DNA of 64,000 nucleotides from Spiroplasma syrphidicola EA-1 (GTDB lineage Bacteria; Bacillota_I; Bacilli_A; Mycoplasmatales; Mycoplasmataceae): NCBI RefSeq assembly GCF_000400955.1, contig NC_021284.1, positions 1 to 64,000 of the forward strand, read 5' to 3'. Shown piece by piece: positions 1 to 12,137 of this stretch (position 1 is its first letter; each line of letters starts with the position of its first letter). The notes under the pieces were generated by a model. It saw only the letters and a program-made list of their open reading frames with translations, ran no database searches and was not told where the DNA came from. The position numbers and the translations under genes were made by a program.

Positions 1-181
1 AAACAAAATTTGTTAATTATGTGGAAAACTAATTAAAATCAAATAAATTAGGGGTTTTTTATTTTTTCATAAATTAAAGTTTTGTGGAAAACCTAAATTT
101 TTTGCAAATTAAAAATAACTTTTGCGACTTTTCCACATCTTTCTTTATAATAAGAATTAGAAAAAATGGAGTGAAAAAGTA
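1..181. other. oriC: oriC, upstream half (DnaA-box region)
   Basis: AT-rich non-coding DNA immediately before dnaA. It carries three copies of the 9-mer TTTTCCACA: two in reverse orientation (tgtggaaaa at 20-28 and 83-91) and one forward at 129-137. They differ by one base from the canonical TTATCCACA box. Between the first two lies a very AT-rich stretch (about 32-80) that could be the unwinding element. Together with the boxes after dnaA, this is the usual bipartite mollicute/Firmicute origin surrounding dnaA. The unwinding site itself is inferred. Confidence 0.8.
122..151 (+). promoter_or_regulatory. dnaA promoter with DnaA box in the spacer
   Basis: A -35-like TTGCGA (122-127) and a perfect -10 TATAAT (146-151) are separated by 18 bases. 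The DnaA-box 9-mer at 129-137 lies inside the spacer, so DnaA bound there would be expected to block RNA polymerase (autoregulation, inferred). Confidence 0.6.
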
Positions 182-1534
182 ATGAACACAAAAGAATTGT
201 GAACAGAAGTAAAAGAAATTTTGGCGCGAGATGAATCAATCCCCCCAGAAATATATAACTACTATATTAGTGATACAAACTTATATACTGTATCAGATAA
301 TAACTGTTTAATTACAACTAAATCAGAAATTGCAATTGGGGTATTTGAAGCAGGTTTAAAAGATAAAATAACTCAAATTTTAAAATCCCTAACTGGAATT
401 GAATATCATACTTCGTTTGAATTAGAACAAAATATTAATAAAAATCCAATTGTTGCAAATAATGTTGATACTTTAAATAATGCCCAAAAAACAATTTACT
501 ACGAAAATTATACTTTTGAAAACTTTGTTAGTGGCGATTCAAACCAAGAGGCTTTGCAAGCAGCTTTAGCTGTTGCCCAGGATTTAGGAAATAAATGAAA
601 CCCCTTATTTATTTATGGGGATTCAGGGTTGGGGAAAACCCACTTATTATACGCAATTAAAAATAAAGTTGAAGAATTTTATGATGGAGAGCTAAAGGTA
701 AAATATTTACGAGCTGATGAATTTGGAAAAATTGCAATGGATATTTTAAACCAAGGTCACCAAGTAATTGAGGCTTTTAAAACATCTTATGATCAATATG
801 ATTGTTTAATGATTGATGATATTCAGCTATTAGCAAAACGAAATAAAACAAATGAGATTTTTTTCTACATTTTTAATTCATATATTGAAAAAAATAAACA
901 AATTGTTATTACTTCTGATAAATATCCTGATGATTTAGGAGGTTTTGAAGCCCGCATTATTTCCCGTTTTTCCTATGGTTTAAGTATTGGTCTAGATTCA
1001 CCGGATTTTGAAACGGCTTTAAAAATCTTAGAACAGAAATTAAAACAACAACGGAACTTGTCATTATTTTCCGAAGAAGCATTAGAATTTATTGCCCTAA
1101 ACTTTAACAGTGATGTTAGAAAATTAGAAGGGGCCATTAAACGGCTTTTATTCTTTGCGGTAATGAATAAAAAACCCGATGAAATTATTACTTTAAAAGA
1201 TGTTGAAAAATCATTTAAAGATGCTCCTTTACAAAATAATGAAAAAATAACTTCTAAAAAAATTAAGCAAGTAATTGCTGATAACTATAATATTACTATC
1301 AAAGCAATGATGAGTAAAACAAGAGTTAGCAACGTTATGCAAGCCCGTCAGTTAGCAATGTATTTTTGCCGAACTTTATTAGATGATCCTTTTACCAGAA
1401 TTGGGGCTGAATTTGGGGGTAAAGATCATACAACTGTCATGAATAGTGTTAAAAAAGTCGAAAATCAAATTGCAACAAATAAAGAATTTAAATATTTTGT
1501 TAATTCAATTCGTAAAAAAATTGAAGGGAAATAA
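182..1534 (+). CDS. dnaA: Chromosomal replication initiator protein DnaA
   Basis: DnaA binds the 9-mer boxes of the origin and, in its ATP form, opens the duplex and loads the helicase. The 450 residues, read with TGA as Trp, are the normal family length. The AAA+ domain shows a P-loop around residues 146-153 (GDSGLGKT) and Walker B with Asp212-Asp213 (MIDDIQ). The C-terminal helix-turn-helix contains the DnaA signature GGKDHTTVMNS. The ATG at 182 follows a GGAG Shine-Dalgarno sequence. DnaA boxes flank the gene on both sides, which marks it as the origin-linked copy. An in-frame TGA near 198 and another at 596 are read as Trp, so a code-11 reading wrongly splits the gene. Confidence 0.98.
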
Positions 1535-1700
1535 TCACATTTTTATCCACTAGTTTTTATTAGTTAAATAACCTTATTAATATTTAGATATTAAAAGTTA
1601 TCCACAGTTTCAACAAACTAATAATAATAATTTAAATAAATAAAATTTAATATATATTAGGATATAATGGTTATATATGGTTGTAAGAGAGGTATAAGTA
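1535..1700. other. oriC: oriC, downstream half (dnaA-dnaN spacer)
   Basis: A canonical DnaA box TTATCCACA lies at 1598-1606 and a one-mismatch copy (TTATCCACT) at 1543-1551, in AT-rich DNA. A -10-like TATAAT at 1663-1668 probably serves dnaN; no convincing -35 is visible. The canonical boxes lie here, while the upstream half has the TTTTCCACA variant. Confidence 0.75.
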
Positions 1701-2819
1701 ATGATTATTAATATTAAACGTGAAAGTATTTTAGAAGAGTTATTAAAAGTAAGTAGAATTATTTCACAAAAAACATTAATTCCTTCCTTATTAGGAATTT
1801 TAATTGAAGTAAAGAAAGATAAAGTAACATTTACTACATCTGATGGTGATACTTCAATTAAATCAGAAATCTTAGTTGGCAATAATTTAGTTATTAAATC
1901 AATTGGTAATATCTTAATTAAAAACAAATTCATTATTGAAGTTATCCGAAAAATTGAAGATGAATTTATTACATTAGAAGCTGTTGAAGGATCACTTATT
2001 AAAATTAAAGCTCATAACTTTGATTCAGTTTTAAATACTTTAACAGCATCAGATTATCCTCATTTAGCATTTGAAACCAAAGGAAAAGAAATTACTTTTA
2101 CAAGTAGTTTATTAAAAGAAATTATTTCACAAACAAGTTTTGCAATTGGGGAAAAAGAAAAAAGAATTGTTTTTAATGGTCTTAATTTAAAAACGGATTT
2201 AGCAAAACAAGAATTAATTATTACCGCAACTGATTCTTTCCGATTATCATCTAAAAAAATTGCCTATCATAATTCAAATGAATTTGATGTTATTATTCCA
2301 GGAAAATTTATTAATGAAATTGGTAAATTAATTAATGATACTGATGACATTATTATGAAAATCAATGAAAAATCAGTTAGTGTTTTATTAAATAATACAA
2401 TTATTCAATCAAAAATTATTGAAGGGAAATATCCTGATACAACAAAGGTTATTCCAGATAGTTTTAATACTTCATTAACAGTTAATAACCGGGAATTAAT
2501 TAAAATTATTGAACGGGCAAGTGTTTTATCAAATGAAGCAATGACAACAATTGTAACTTTAAAAATTGATAATCAAAAAGTTAAAATTACTTCATTTACA
2601 CAAGAAATTGGAAATACTGAAGAAGAAATTCAAGATTATAAAATTGAAGGAAGTGATCAAATTATTTCCTTTAACTCAAAATATATTTTAGATGCTTTAA
2701 AAGCTTTTAAAACAAAAGAAGTAACAATTAAAATGATTGATGAAGCAAAACCACTAATTATAGTGTCCCAAGAAGATGACTCATTACAACAATTAGTATT
2801 ACCAATCCGTTCATATTAA
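1701..2819 (+). CDS. dnaN: DNA polymerase III subunit beta (sliding clamp)
   Basis: This ring-forming clamp tethers the replicative polymerase to DNA. The 372 residues match the family length, with three repeated clamp domains, for example the central segment beginning [20 protein letters not shown] and the C-terminal end VLPIRSY. The ATG at 1701 follows AGAGG at about ten bases. The gene lies directly after dnaA, as in most Firmicutes. It is closed by a strong terminator. No recF follows before gyrB, unlike Bacillus. Confidence 0.97.
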   Translation: MIINIKRESILEELLKVSRIISQKTLIPSLLGILIEVKKDKVTFTTSDGDTSIKSEILVGNNLVIKSIGNILIKNKFIIEVIRKIEDEFITLEAVEGSLIKIKAHNFDSVLNTLTASDYPHLAFETKGKEITFTSSLLKEIISQTSFAIGEKEKRIVFNGLNLKTDLAKQELIITATDSFRLSSKKIAYHNSNEFDVIIPGKFINEIGKLINDTDDIIMKINEKSVSVLLNNTIIQSKIIEGKYPDTTKVIPDSFNTSLTVNNRELIKIIERASVLSNEAMTTIVTLKIDNQKVKITSFTQEIGNTEEEIQDYKIEGSDQIISFNSKYILDALKAFKTKEVTIKMIDEAKPLIIVSQEDDSLQQLVLPIRSY

Positions 2820-2848
2820 GTTAATAAAAATAATAAAAGAAAATATTT

Positions 2849-2882
2849 AAAATAGTTATTTTTCAAGATAACTATTTTTTTC
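2849..2882 (+). terminator. Rho-independent terminator after dnaN
   Basis: An inverted repeat AAAATAGTTAT (2849-2859) pairs with ATAACTATTTT (2868-2878) around an 8-base loop and runs into T residues. Confidence 0.8.
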
Positions 2883-2964
2883 TTTTATTAGTTTGTTTTA
2901 TTGAAAATAAGCAATAAAAAAATCAAAATAAAAAAAATTAAAAATGATTTATTCTTGGCATAAT

Positions 2965-2995
2965 TTGGCACTTAAATCGTCTAATATGGTAAAAT
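2965..2995 (+). promoter_or_regulatory. Possible gyrB promoter
   Basis: TTGGCA at 2965-2970 and TAAAAT at 2990-2995 are separated by 19 bases. A second TTGGCA lies at 2955-2960, and TAATAT at 2982-2987 is an alternative -10. The spacing is loose, so this is a tentative call. Confidence 0.35.
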
Positions 2996-3021
2996 TTGAT
3001 TAGCAAGAAATGAGGATTAAA

Positions 3022-4944
3022 ATGAAAGAAACTTATAATTCCAATTCAATTCAAGTTTTAGAAGGATTAGAAGCTGTTCGTAAACGTCCAGGGATGTATA
3101 TTGGGGCAACTAATGTTCGTGGTTTACATCATTTAGTTTGGGAAATTATTGATAATTCAATTGATGAAGCGTTAGCTGGTTATTGTAATAAAATCGAAAT
3201 TATTATTAATGAGGATGAATCAATTACAGTAAAAGATAATGGTCGAGGAATTCCAACTGGTATTCATAGTAAAACAAAAGTTTCAACGTTAGAAACAGTT
3301 TTTACAGTTTTACATGCTGGGGGAAAATTTGATTCTGATACATATAAAATTTCTGGGGGGTTACATGGAGTTGGAGCTAGTGTTGTTAATGCCTTAAGTA
3401 AATATTTAAAAGTTGAAGTTAATCGTGAAGGTGAAAAGTATTTAATGGAATTCCACAATGGAGGAAAAATCTTATCACCAATTCAAAAAGTCGGAACAAC
3501 AAATGAACAGGGAACAATTGTAACTTTTAAACCTGATTCTGAAATTTTTAAAGAAACAACAATTTTTAATTTTTCAACAATTGAAAAACGAATTAAACAA
3601 TTAGCTTTTTTAAATAAAGGGTTACATATTTCCTTATTAGATCATCGCGATGAAGAAAATACTTTTGTTGAATATAATTTTAAAAATGGGATTAAAGATT
3701 ATGTTTCAGAATTAAATAAAACAATTGGTTTACCTCTAAATGATATTTTTTATGTTGAAGGAACTGAAGAAAACATTATGGTTGAATTTGGTTTACAATA
3801 TAATGATAGTTATACGGAAAACTTTTTTTCCTTTTGTAATAATATCAATACCCATGAAGGGGGAACTCATGAAGAGGGAACAAAACTAGCGTTAGTTCGT
3901 GAATTAAATAATTATATTAAAAATAATAATAAGGGTAATAAAAATAGCAATGAGGAAAAATATACGTGAGATGATATTAAAGAAGGTTTAACGGTTATTA
4001 TTTCTGTTCGTCACCCTGATCCACAGTATGAAGGACAAACAAAAACAAAGTTAGGTAATAGTGAAGTTAAAAAAATAGTTTCTAATATTGTTGGAAAAGG
4101 TTTAGCAAGTTTTCTATTAGAAAATCCTGAAGATAGTAAAAATATTTTTGAAAAAATTGCCTTATCGTTAAAAGCACGGATTGCGGCACAACGAGCAAAA
4201 GAATCAACCCGTCGTAAAAATGCAATGGAGAGTTTTTCATTACCAGGGAAATTATCAGATTGTGAGACAAAAAATGCTGAAATTGCTGAATTATATATTG
4301 TTGAGGGAAATTCAGCGGGTGGTAGTGCTAAAGCTGGACGTGATCGTAAGTTTCAAGCGATTTTACCCCTAAAGGGAAAAATTTTAAATGTTGAAAAAGC
4401 TAGTCAATTAAAAGTATTTGAAAATAATGAAATTAATTCAATTATTACAGCTTTAGGTGCTGGAATTAAAGAAGAATTTAATGGTAAAAAATTGCGTTAT
4501 CATAAAGTAATTATTATGACCGATGCTGATGTTGATGGTTCCCATATTCGGATTTTATTATTAACATTCTTTTATCGTTATATGAAAGATTTGATTGAGA
4601 ATGGCAATGTCTATATTGCTCAACCACCATTATATAAAATCCAAAATGGTAATAATGTCAAATATGCTTACTCAGATTTTGAATTGGGAGAATATAAAGA
4701 AGAATTAAAAACTAAAAAAATAAATAATTTTACAATTCAACGTTACAAAGGATTAGGAGAAATGAATCCTGAACAATTATGAGAAACAACAATGGATCCA
4801 ACTAACCGGGTATTGTTAAAAGTTTCAGTCAATGATGCTTTTGATGCTAATTTAATTTGTACAGAATTAATGGGTGAAAATGTTGAACCACGTAAAAAAT
4901 TTATTAAAGAAAATGCCAAATATGTTAAAAATTTAGATATTTAA
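3022..4944 (+). CDS. gyrB: DNA gyrase subunit B
   Basis: The ATPase/Toprim subunit of gyrase introduces negative supercoils together with GyrA. The 640 residues show the GHKL ATPase motifs [15 protein letters not shown] and [15 protein letters not shown] near the N-terminus. The Toprim motifs [10 protein letters not shown] and [10 protein letters not shown] follow, then [14 protein letters not shown] near the C-terminus. The ATG at 3022 is chosen because GAGGA (3012-3016) sits five bases upstream; an in-frame ATG at 3010 overlaps that Shine-Dalgarno sequence. TGA codons at about 3967 and 4780 are Trp. The position beside gyrA near the origin favours gyrB over the paralogue parE. gyrA follows after 18 bases. 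Confidence 0.96.
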
Positions 4945-4962
4945 AGATAAGGAGAAAAGAAA

Positions 4963-7422
4963 ATGAATCCAGAAGATAATAACTATGATTATAATGGGAA
5001 AATAAAAGATGTTGATATTTCTGATGAGATGAAAACAGGCTTTTTAGATTATGCCATGTCAGTTATTGTTTCACGGGCAATTCCAGATGTTCGCGATGGG
5101 TTAAAACCTGTTCATCGTCGAATTATTTATGCGATGTGAGATCTAAATATGACATATGATAAGCAACATAAAAAATCAGCGCGGATTGTGGGGGAAGTAA
5201 TTGGGAAATATCACCCTCATGGTGACACTGCTGTTTATGAAGCAATGGTAAGAATGGCTCAAGATTTTTCATATCGTTATCCGTTAATTGATGGACATGG
5301 AAATTTTGGTTCAATGGATGGTGATGCTCCAGCCGCAATGCGTTATACTGAAGCACGGATGAGTAAAATTGCTGGAGAATTAATTAAAGACATTGAAAAA
5401 GAAACAGTAATTTTTGCAGATAATTATGATGGTAGTGAACAAGAACCAACTTTTTTACCAGGATATTTTCCAAACCTATTAGTGAATGGGGCAAGTGGAA
5501 TTGCGGTTGGAATGGCAACTAATATTCCACCTCATAATTTAGGGGAAGTAATTGATGGTGTTATTGCAATTACAAAAAATAAAGATATTACAACAGCACA
5601 ATTAACAAAAATTATTCGTGGTCCAGATTTCCCAACGGGAGCTTTAATTACAACAGGAACAAGTTTATTAAAAGCATATGAAACAGGGAATGGGACAATT
5701 ACAATTCGTTCAAAAGTAAGTATTGAAGAAAATAATAATAAGAAAAAAATTATTATTTCAGAGATTCCTTATCAAGTTAATAAGGCAAAGTTAGTTGAAA
5801 AAATTGCTGATTTAATTAAAGAGAAAACAATTGCAGGAATTGCTGATTTACGTGATGAATCAAACCGTGAAGGGGTTAGAATTGTTATTGAATTAAAACG
5901 TGATGTCCAAGAGACATTTATTTTAAATAAGTTATATAAAATGACGCCATTACAGACAAATTATTCGTTAAATATTTTAGCGCTGTCAAAAAATCAACCA
6001 AAAATAATGGGAATTAAACAAATCCTTAATTATTTTATTGAACATCAAATTAATATTATTATCAAAAGAAGTCAGTACGATTTAAAAAAATGTCAGAATC
6101 GCTTATTAATTTTAGAAGGATTAAAAATTGCGTTAGACCATATTGATGAAGTAATTAAAATTATTAAACAATCCCCAACAACACAAGAAGCTAATGATGG
6201 TTTAGTGAAAGCATTTAAATTGGCTGTTGAACAAGCTAAAGCCATTTTAGAAATGCGTTTACAACGATTAACAGGATTGGAAATTGAAAAAATTATTATT
6301 GAAATTGCCGCAATTAAAACGGAAATTCTAGAGTTAGAAAAAATTATCAATAATAGTGATTATCAAATTGAAATCATGATTAAAGAATTAGAAGAAATTA
6401 AGAGTAAATATGGGGATCAACGTCGAAGCCAAATCATTCAAGAAGAATTAACAGAGATTGATCCAGAAGAATTAATTAAACAAGAAAGTATTTTAATCTT
6501 ATTGACAAAAGATGGTTATATTAAGCGTGTTACAGAAGATACTTTTAAAACTCAAAATCGTGGTGGTAAAGGAATTATTGGAACGGCAAATAATGTTGAT
6601 GATAGTATTAATAAAATTGTTTTAGCTAATAGTATTGATTCGTTATTTTTCTTTTCTAATTCAGGAAAAGTTTATAAATTACGGGCATACCAAGTTGAAA
6701 GTTATTCACGTCAAGCACGAGGGTTACCAATTATTAATTTAATTGCAATTGACAAAAAAGAACAAATTAGAACAATATTAACAATTAATGAAAGTATCTC
6801 CCAAGATAGTAATTTATTTTTTGTGACAAAAAAAGGATTAATTAAAAAAACTAAACTATCAGAATTTAGTCAAATTCGCCAATCAGGAAAAGTGGCCATT
6901 GAATTAAAAGATGGTGATGAACTAGTTGATGTTATTGTTAGTGATGATAATTGTGATATTATTATTGCAAATGATGATGGTAAAGTAATTCGTTTTAATG
7001 AAAAAGAAATTCGTCCAATGAGTAGACAATCAATTGGTGTAAAAGGTATTATAAATGATGAAGGTGAAACAATTAGTATTTCATCTCGATTAGCTGCAGA
7101 AGAGTATGTTTTATCAGTGACAGAAAATGGGTTTGCTAAAAAAACTTTAATTTCTGAATATCGAGCAACTGGCCGTGGAGGTAAAGGTGTTAAGTCTATG
7201 AACTTAACAGATAAAACAGGAAAATTAACATTTGTTAATTTTGTGAAAGATGATGAAGAGATAATTATTGCAACAAAACAAGGTAATATTATTCGTCTGC
7301 CATTATCACAAATTCCAACATTTGGCCGAACAACATCAGGAGTTAAATTAATTAAGTTAAATAAAGATGATAAAATTGAAGTAGTTGAATTACTAAGAAT
7401 CAATGATTTAAAAGGAGAATAG
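4963..7422 (+). CDS. gyrA: DNA gyrase subunit A
   Basis: This subunit breaks and rejoins DNA and forms an A2B2 enzyme with GyrB. It has 819 residues. The catalytic Tyr is near residue 128 in [10 protein letters not shown]. The quinolone-determining segment reads [14 protein letters not shown], so the E. coli Ser83 and Asp87 positions are Thr and Glu. The C-terminal half has the repeated beta-pinwheel blades, with a GyrA-box-like RQARGLP segment. A Shine-Dalgarno GGAG lies 18 bases after gyrB, so the two are co-transcribed. serS starts two bases after the stop codon. Confidence 0.96.
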
Positions 7423-7424
7423 AT

Positions 7425-8699
<1,275 letters not shown>

Positions 8700-8700
8700 G

Positions 8701-8720
8701 AGCGTTTAAAACGCTTTTTA
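8701..8720 (+). terminator. Terminator after serS
   Basis: AGCGT and ACGCT form a short stem around TTAAA and run into a five-T tract. The stem is short but GC-richer than its surroundings. Confidence 0.55.
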
Positions 8721-8748
8721 TTTTTGTTTCACGTGAAACAAAAATAAA
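8717..8748. promoter_or_regulatory. parS: parS site 1 (ParB-binding) within a 32-bp perfect palindrome
   Basis: The 16-mer TGTTTCACGTGAAACA (8725-8740) is identical to the widely conserved bacterial parS consensus. Its symmetry extends with no mismatch to 32 bp (8717-8748) through A/T-rich arms. It lies in the spacer 3' of serS, about 8.7 kb from oriC, where chromosomal parS sites are usually found. No parB or parA is in the window. Confidence 0.85.
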
Positions 8749-8781
8749 TTTAAATAAAACTATTAAGGGAACAACTAAAAA

Positions 8782-8797
8782 TGTTTCACGTGAAACA
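8782..8797. promoter_or_regulatory. parS: parS site 2 (ParB-binding)
   Basis: A second exact copy of the 16-bp palindrome TGTTTCACGTGAAACA lies 41 bases after the first. Here the symmetry stops at 16 bp. A tandem pair in one spacer suggests a ParB nucleation centre (inferred). Confidence 0.85.
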
Positions 8798-8828
8798 AAA
8801 AAAGAACTGTTTTTTACCATTAAAAAGT

Positions 8829-8856
8829 TTGCTTTTTTAGATATTATTGATATAAT
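8829..8856 (+). promoter_or_regulatory. Promoter of the SRP RNA gene
   Basis: TTGCTT (8829-8834) and a perfect TATAAT (8851-8856) with a 16-base spacer lie just before the RNA's predicted 5' end. Confidence 0.65.
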
Positions 8857-8860
8857 GATT

Positions 8861-8946
8861 AATGCCATTACAATAGTTACATTTGAAACTGGTCAGGACC
8901 GGAAGGTAGCAGCCATAAGACTAAGGACTATGTGTATTGGCATTTT
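8861..8946 (+). ncRNA. ffs: Signal recognition particle RNA (4.5S type)
   Basis: The universally conserved SRP apical domain is visible: GGTCAGGACCGGAAGGTAGC from 8891, including the GGAA tetraloop and the asymmetric loop that binds Ffh. The ends pair, AATGCCA (8861-8867) with TGGCATT (8938-8944), giving a single-hairpin RNA of about 85 nt that ends in a T tract. The RNA targets membrane proteins as a complex with Ffh. Its position between serS and tadA-dnaX matches the Bacillus scr gene. The exact ends are inferred. Confidence 0.92.
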
Positions 8947-8967
8947 TTATAGCAAAAGGTGGAAAAA

Positions 8968-9411
8968 ATGAATAATAAAGAAGAGATTTTTCAAAAACTT
9001 TATAGTTTAGTAAGAAATGCCGCAAAGAAAGATTCAGTCCCAATCGCTGCGATTGTTAGCAATAAAAAGGGTGAAATTATCGGGATTGGGCAAAATAAAA
9101 CAAATAAAAATATTGTAACATCTCATGCTGAGATTTATGCAATTAATCAAGCTTGCAAAAAAATAAAAGCTTCAAAATTACAGGATTGTACAATTTGAAT
9201 AACAGTTGAGCCTTGTATGATGTGCTTGGGAGCGATTATAAATGCAGGGATTAAAAAAATTAATTACTATTTAGAAAATGAAAAATTTGGATTTGTAAAA
9301 TCCAACCACACCTTTGACTTATCGAAAATGACAATACATAAAATTAATGATAATAAAGAAAAGAATGATTTAAAAAACATTATGCAAGGTTTTTTTCTTA
9401 AACTAAGATAA
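8968..9411 (+). CDS. tadA: tRNA-specific adenosine deaminase
   Basis: This zinc enzyme converts A34 of tRNA-Arg(ACG) to inosine so that one tRNA reads several Arg codons. The 147 residues contain the cytidine-deaminase-fold motifs HAE (His53, Glu55) and PCMMC (Cys83 and Cys86), which supply the Zn ligands and the proton shuttle. The ATG at 8968 is chosen; the in-frame GTG at 8959 lies inside the AAAGGTGG Shine-Dalgarno sequence. The TGA at 9196 is Trp just before the PCMMC motif. The SRP RNA-tadA-dnaX order is the same as in Bacillus. It could be mistaken for a cytosine deaminase by fold alone. Confidence 0.93.
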
Positions 9412-9485
9412 CAATTTAGGTTTTAAAATAGTAAAATAGAACTAGATTTAATTATCTTAATTAATTACTATTTGGAGGGAATAAA

Positions 9486-11528
9486 ATGAATTACATAGCA
9501 TTATATCGAAAATATCGTCCTAATGGCTTTGATCGTGTAATAGGACAAACAGAAATTAAGGTTGCATTACAAAATGCAATTAGTAATAATTCCTTTTCAC
9601 ATGCTTACTTATTTTCTGGACCACGGGGAACAGGAAAAACATCAATTGCAAAAATTTTTGCAAAAAGTATTAATTGTGAAAATTTGGCAAATGGAGCAGC
9701 TTGTAATAACTGTAGTAACTGTCTTGAAATGAATCAAGGTCTTGCTGTTGATGTTTTAGAAATTGATGCAGCTTCAAATAACGGGGTTGATGAAATTAGA
9801 GAAATTCGAAATAACGTTCAGTTATCACCAACAAAAGCGAAATACAAAGTTTATATTATCGATGAAATTCATATGCTAACTAATTCCGCTTTTAATGCGC
9901 TATTAAAAACACTAGAAGAACCACCAAAACATGTTATTTTTATTTTAGCAACAACTGAAAGTCATAAGATTCCAGCAACAATTATTTCTCGTTGTCAGCA
10001 ATATAATTTTCGAAAAATATCAAAAAATGAGTTAGAACATAATTTAATTAATATTTTAAATCGTGAACAAATTAAATTTGAAGAATTAGCAATTAAAGAA
10101 ATTGCTTTATTATCAGATGGTAGTGCTAGAGACTCATTGAGTATTTTAGAACAAGTTGTAATGTTTTCAAACCGCAATGTTACATTAGAGGCAGTTAATA
10201 CTATTTTTGCAACAGTGTCAAAACAAAATAAATTAGCCATTTTAAAAAATATTTTTGAAAATAATGCGAATGAAGTTTTAGAAACTAGCAAGAAACTTTA
10301 TTTTGCTGGAACAGATTTTGAATTATTATCAATTTCCCTACTAGATATTTTAAAAGAAATTTTTGAATTTAAACAAACAAATAATCTTAACTTTTTAACA
10401 ACCTTATCAAAAAATGAAGCTGAAATTTTTGCTAATAAACTAACTTCACAAGAGCTAGTAAACTTAATTGATCTATTAACAGATAATTTGAATAAAATGA
10501 AATTAGCAAAATCACAGGAACTATATTTTGAATTAATCTTACTAAAAGCTTTATCTTTTTTTGAAAATAATAAGAAAGATTTGACAGAGTTAGTTCTGTC
10601 AGATGGAATTAAAGATGTTAAAATGGAGCAACCAGAAATTAAAGAACAAAATATATATCCAGAAAATAATGAAAACATAGAAATATATTCCGATAATACT
10701 ATTAACCAGAACCAAGGACCTGTTCAGAATGAATTGTTCACAACAGAACAACAAGAAAGTGAAAACAGAAATAATGTTAAAATAGAACAAGATGATATTC
10801 CAATGGAAGGATTATTTGAAAATAGTTTTATTGCTCCAGCAGATCCTGACCAGTTTTTTGCCAATGACGAAAATGTTCAACCAGAAATCTCAACTAGTGA
10901 AAATGAAAACAATATTAGAAATGCAGAATTGAATCAAACAAATAGTGGTTTTGAAAATAATATTGTTGGGATAACAAATCTTGATAAGTATCGTGATGAT
11001 ATTAAGAAACGAATTAATATTTATAGTTTAACTGATATTAATTATTCAGTTAATCAAATTTTAAATATTTTAGTAGCTGCCAATAAAGAAAACCGACAAA
11101 AATTTGAAACTTTCTTTAATGAATTAATTAAAACAAAAGATAAAAAAATTAACTTTGAAAAATTAATTAGTTTCTATGGTGTTAAATATGCTGCAGGATC
11201 TGACCAAGGATTAATTATTGTTACAAGTACAAAACCAGAAGCAAATTGAATTAGCCATGAAATGAGTGACTGAGAATTTAGAAATAAATTATTTGAATAC
11301 TTTGATTCTGATTTTGTTATTATTGCTTTAAGCGAAAATGAATGATCAAACATCAAGGGAGATTATTTAAAATTGCGACAAGCAAATAAATTACCAACAG
11401 TAACGTTAGTTGATGTGGAAGAGTTTTACCAAAATTTATTAATTAAACAAATTGATGACTATGAAAGTCACAAAGAAGCTATTGAAACAGGAAAACAAAT
11501 TTTTGATAATATTAAAATTATCGATTAA
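9486..11528 (+). CDS. dnaX: DNA polymerase III subunits gamma/tau (clamp loader)
   Basis: This AAA+ clamp-loader ATPase loads DnaN onto primed DNA. It has 680 residues. The P-loop GPRGTGKT is at 45-52, followed by a four-Cys zinc module (CENL to CSNC), then Walker B IIDEIHM and the sensor region. After about residue 380 comes a long Glu/Asn/Gln-rich linker, then a C-terminal tau-like domain containing several TGA-encoded Trp residues (11247, 11268, 11342). A good Shine-Dalgarno sequence (GGAGGG) precedes the ATG. No programmed frameshift signal of the E. coli type was found, so a single tau-like product is assumed. Confidence 0.95.
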
Positions 11529-11544
11529 AATTTAGGGTGAAAAA

Positions 11545-12126
11545 ATGAATTATGAAGAATTAATTCAAAAATTAAAAAGTCATTTAGGAATTGGTAAAAA
11601 GAATGCAGAAAAAGTTTTTAATAAATTAGTTGTTAATCAAAACCAAAATTTTGAATTACAAAATATTTTACAAGAAATAGCCACAAATTATTATCAATGT
11701 CCAATTTGTTTTGCTCTAACAGAAAAAGGGAATTGTTTATTTTGCCAAAATCCTAGTCGTGATCAAAGTAAATTATGTATTGTGACAAATCTTTCTGATG
11801 TTTTAACTTTTGAAAAAGCAAAAATTTTTAATGGTGTATATCATGTTTTGAATTATGAAATTAATATTAAAAATGGTATTACACCAGAGAAAATAACTTT
11901 TTCTGCGCTAGAAAAACGAATGAATGATAAAATAATTAAAGAAGTCATTATTGCAGTAAGCGCGACTTTTGAGGGAGAAATAACTGCCCAGTATTTGAAA
12001 AAAATCTTAGGGCATAATGATGTTAAAATTTCACGCTTAGCACGCGGAATTCCAATTGGGGGTTCATTAGACTATGTTGATGAAATTACATTAAAACAAG
12101 CTTTAGAAGGACGAAAAGAAATTTAA
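11545..12126 (+). CDS. recR: Recombination mediator protein RecR
   Basis: This ring-shaped DNA-binding protein of the RecFOR pathway helps load RecA at gaps. The 193 residues have an N-terminal helix-hairpin-helix, a four-Cys zinc finger (Cys52, 55, 64, 67), a Toprim domain and a C-terminal segment ending [16 protein letters not shown]. It starts 16 bases after dnaX, as in many Firmicutes. The small nucleoid gene that separates dnaX and recR in Bacillus is missing. recF is also absent from the dnaN-gyrB interval. Confidence 0.95.
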   Translation: MNYEELIQKLKSHLGIGKKNAEKVFNKLVVNQNQNFELQNILQEIATNYYQCPICFALTEKGNCLFCQNPSRDQSKLCIVTNLSDVLTFEKAKIFNGVYHVLNYEINIKNGITPEKITFSALEKRMNDKIIKEVIIAVSATFEGEITAQYLKKILGHNDVKISRLARGIPIGGSLDYVDEITLKQALEGRKEI

Positions 12127-12137
12127 GGAGTGGAAAT

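Noticed and set aside
6870-7403. A 177-codon open frame on the - strand inside gyrA.
   Set aside because: It lies fully within a recognised gene, has no Shine-Dalgarno sequence, and its composition is the mirror of gyrA codons.
8717-8748. The 32-bp palindrome as a simple terminator of serS.
   Set aside because: A separate hairpin with a T tract lies just ahead, and the 16-bp core is an exact parS consensus repeated at 8782. A double role is not excluded.
10018-10030. A possible programmed frameshift in dnaX (A-rich run).
   Set aside because: No E. coli-like slippery heptamer with a nearby stop and stem-loop was found; homopolymer A runs are frequent here.
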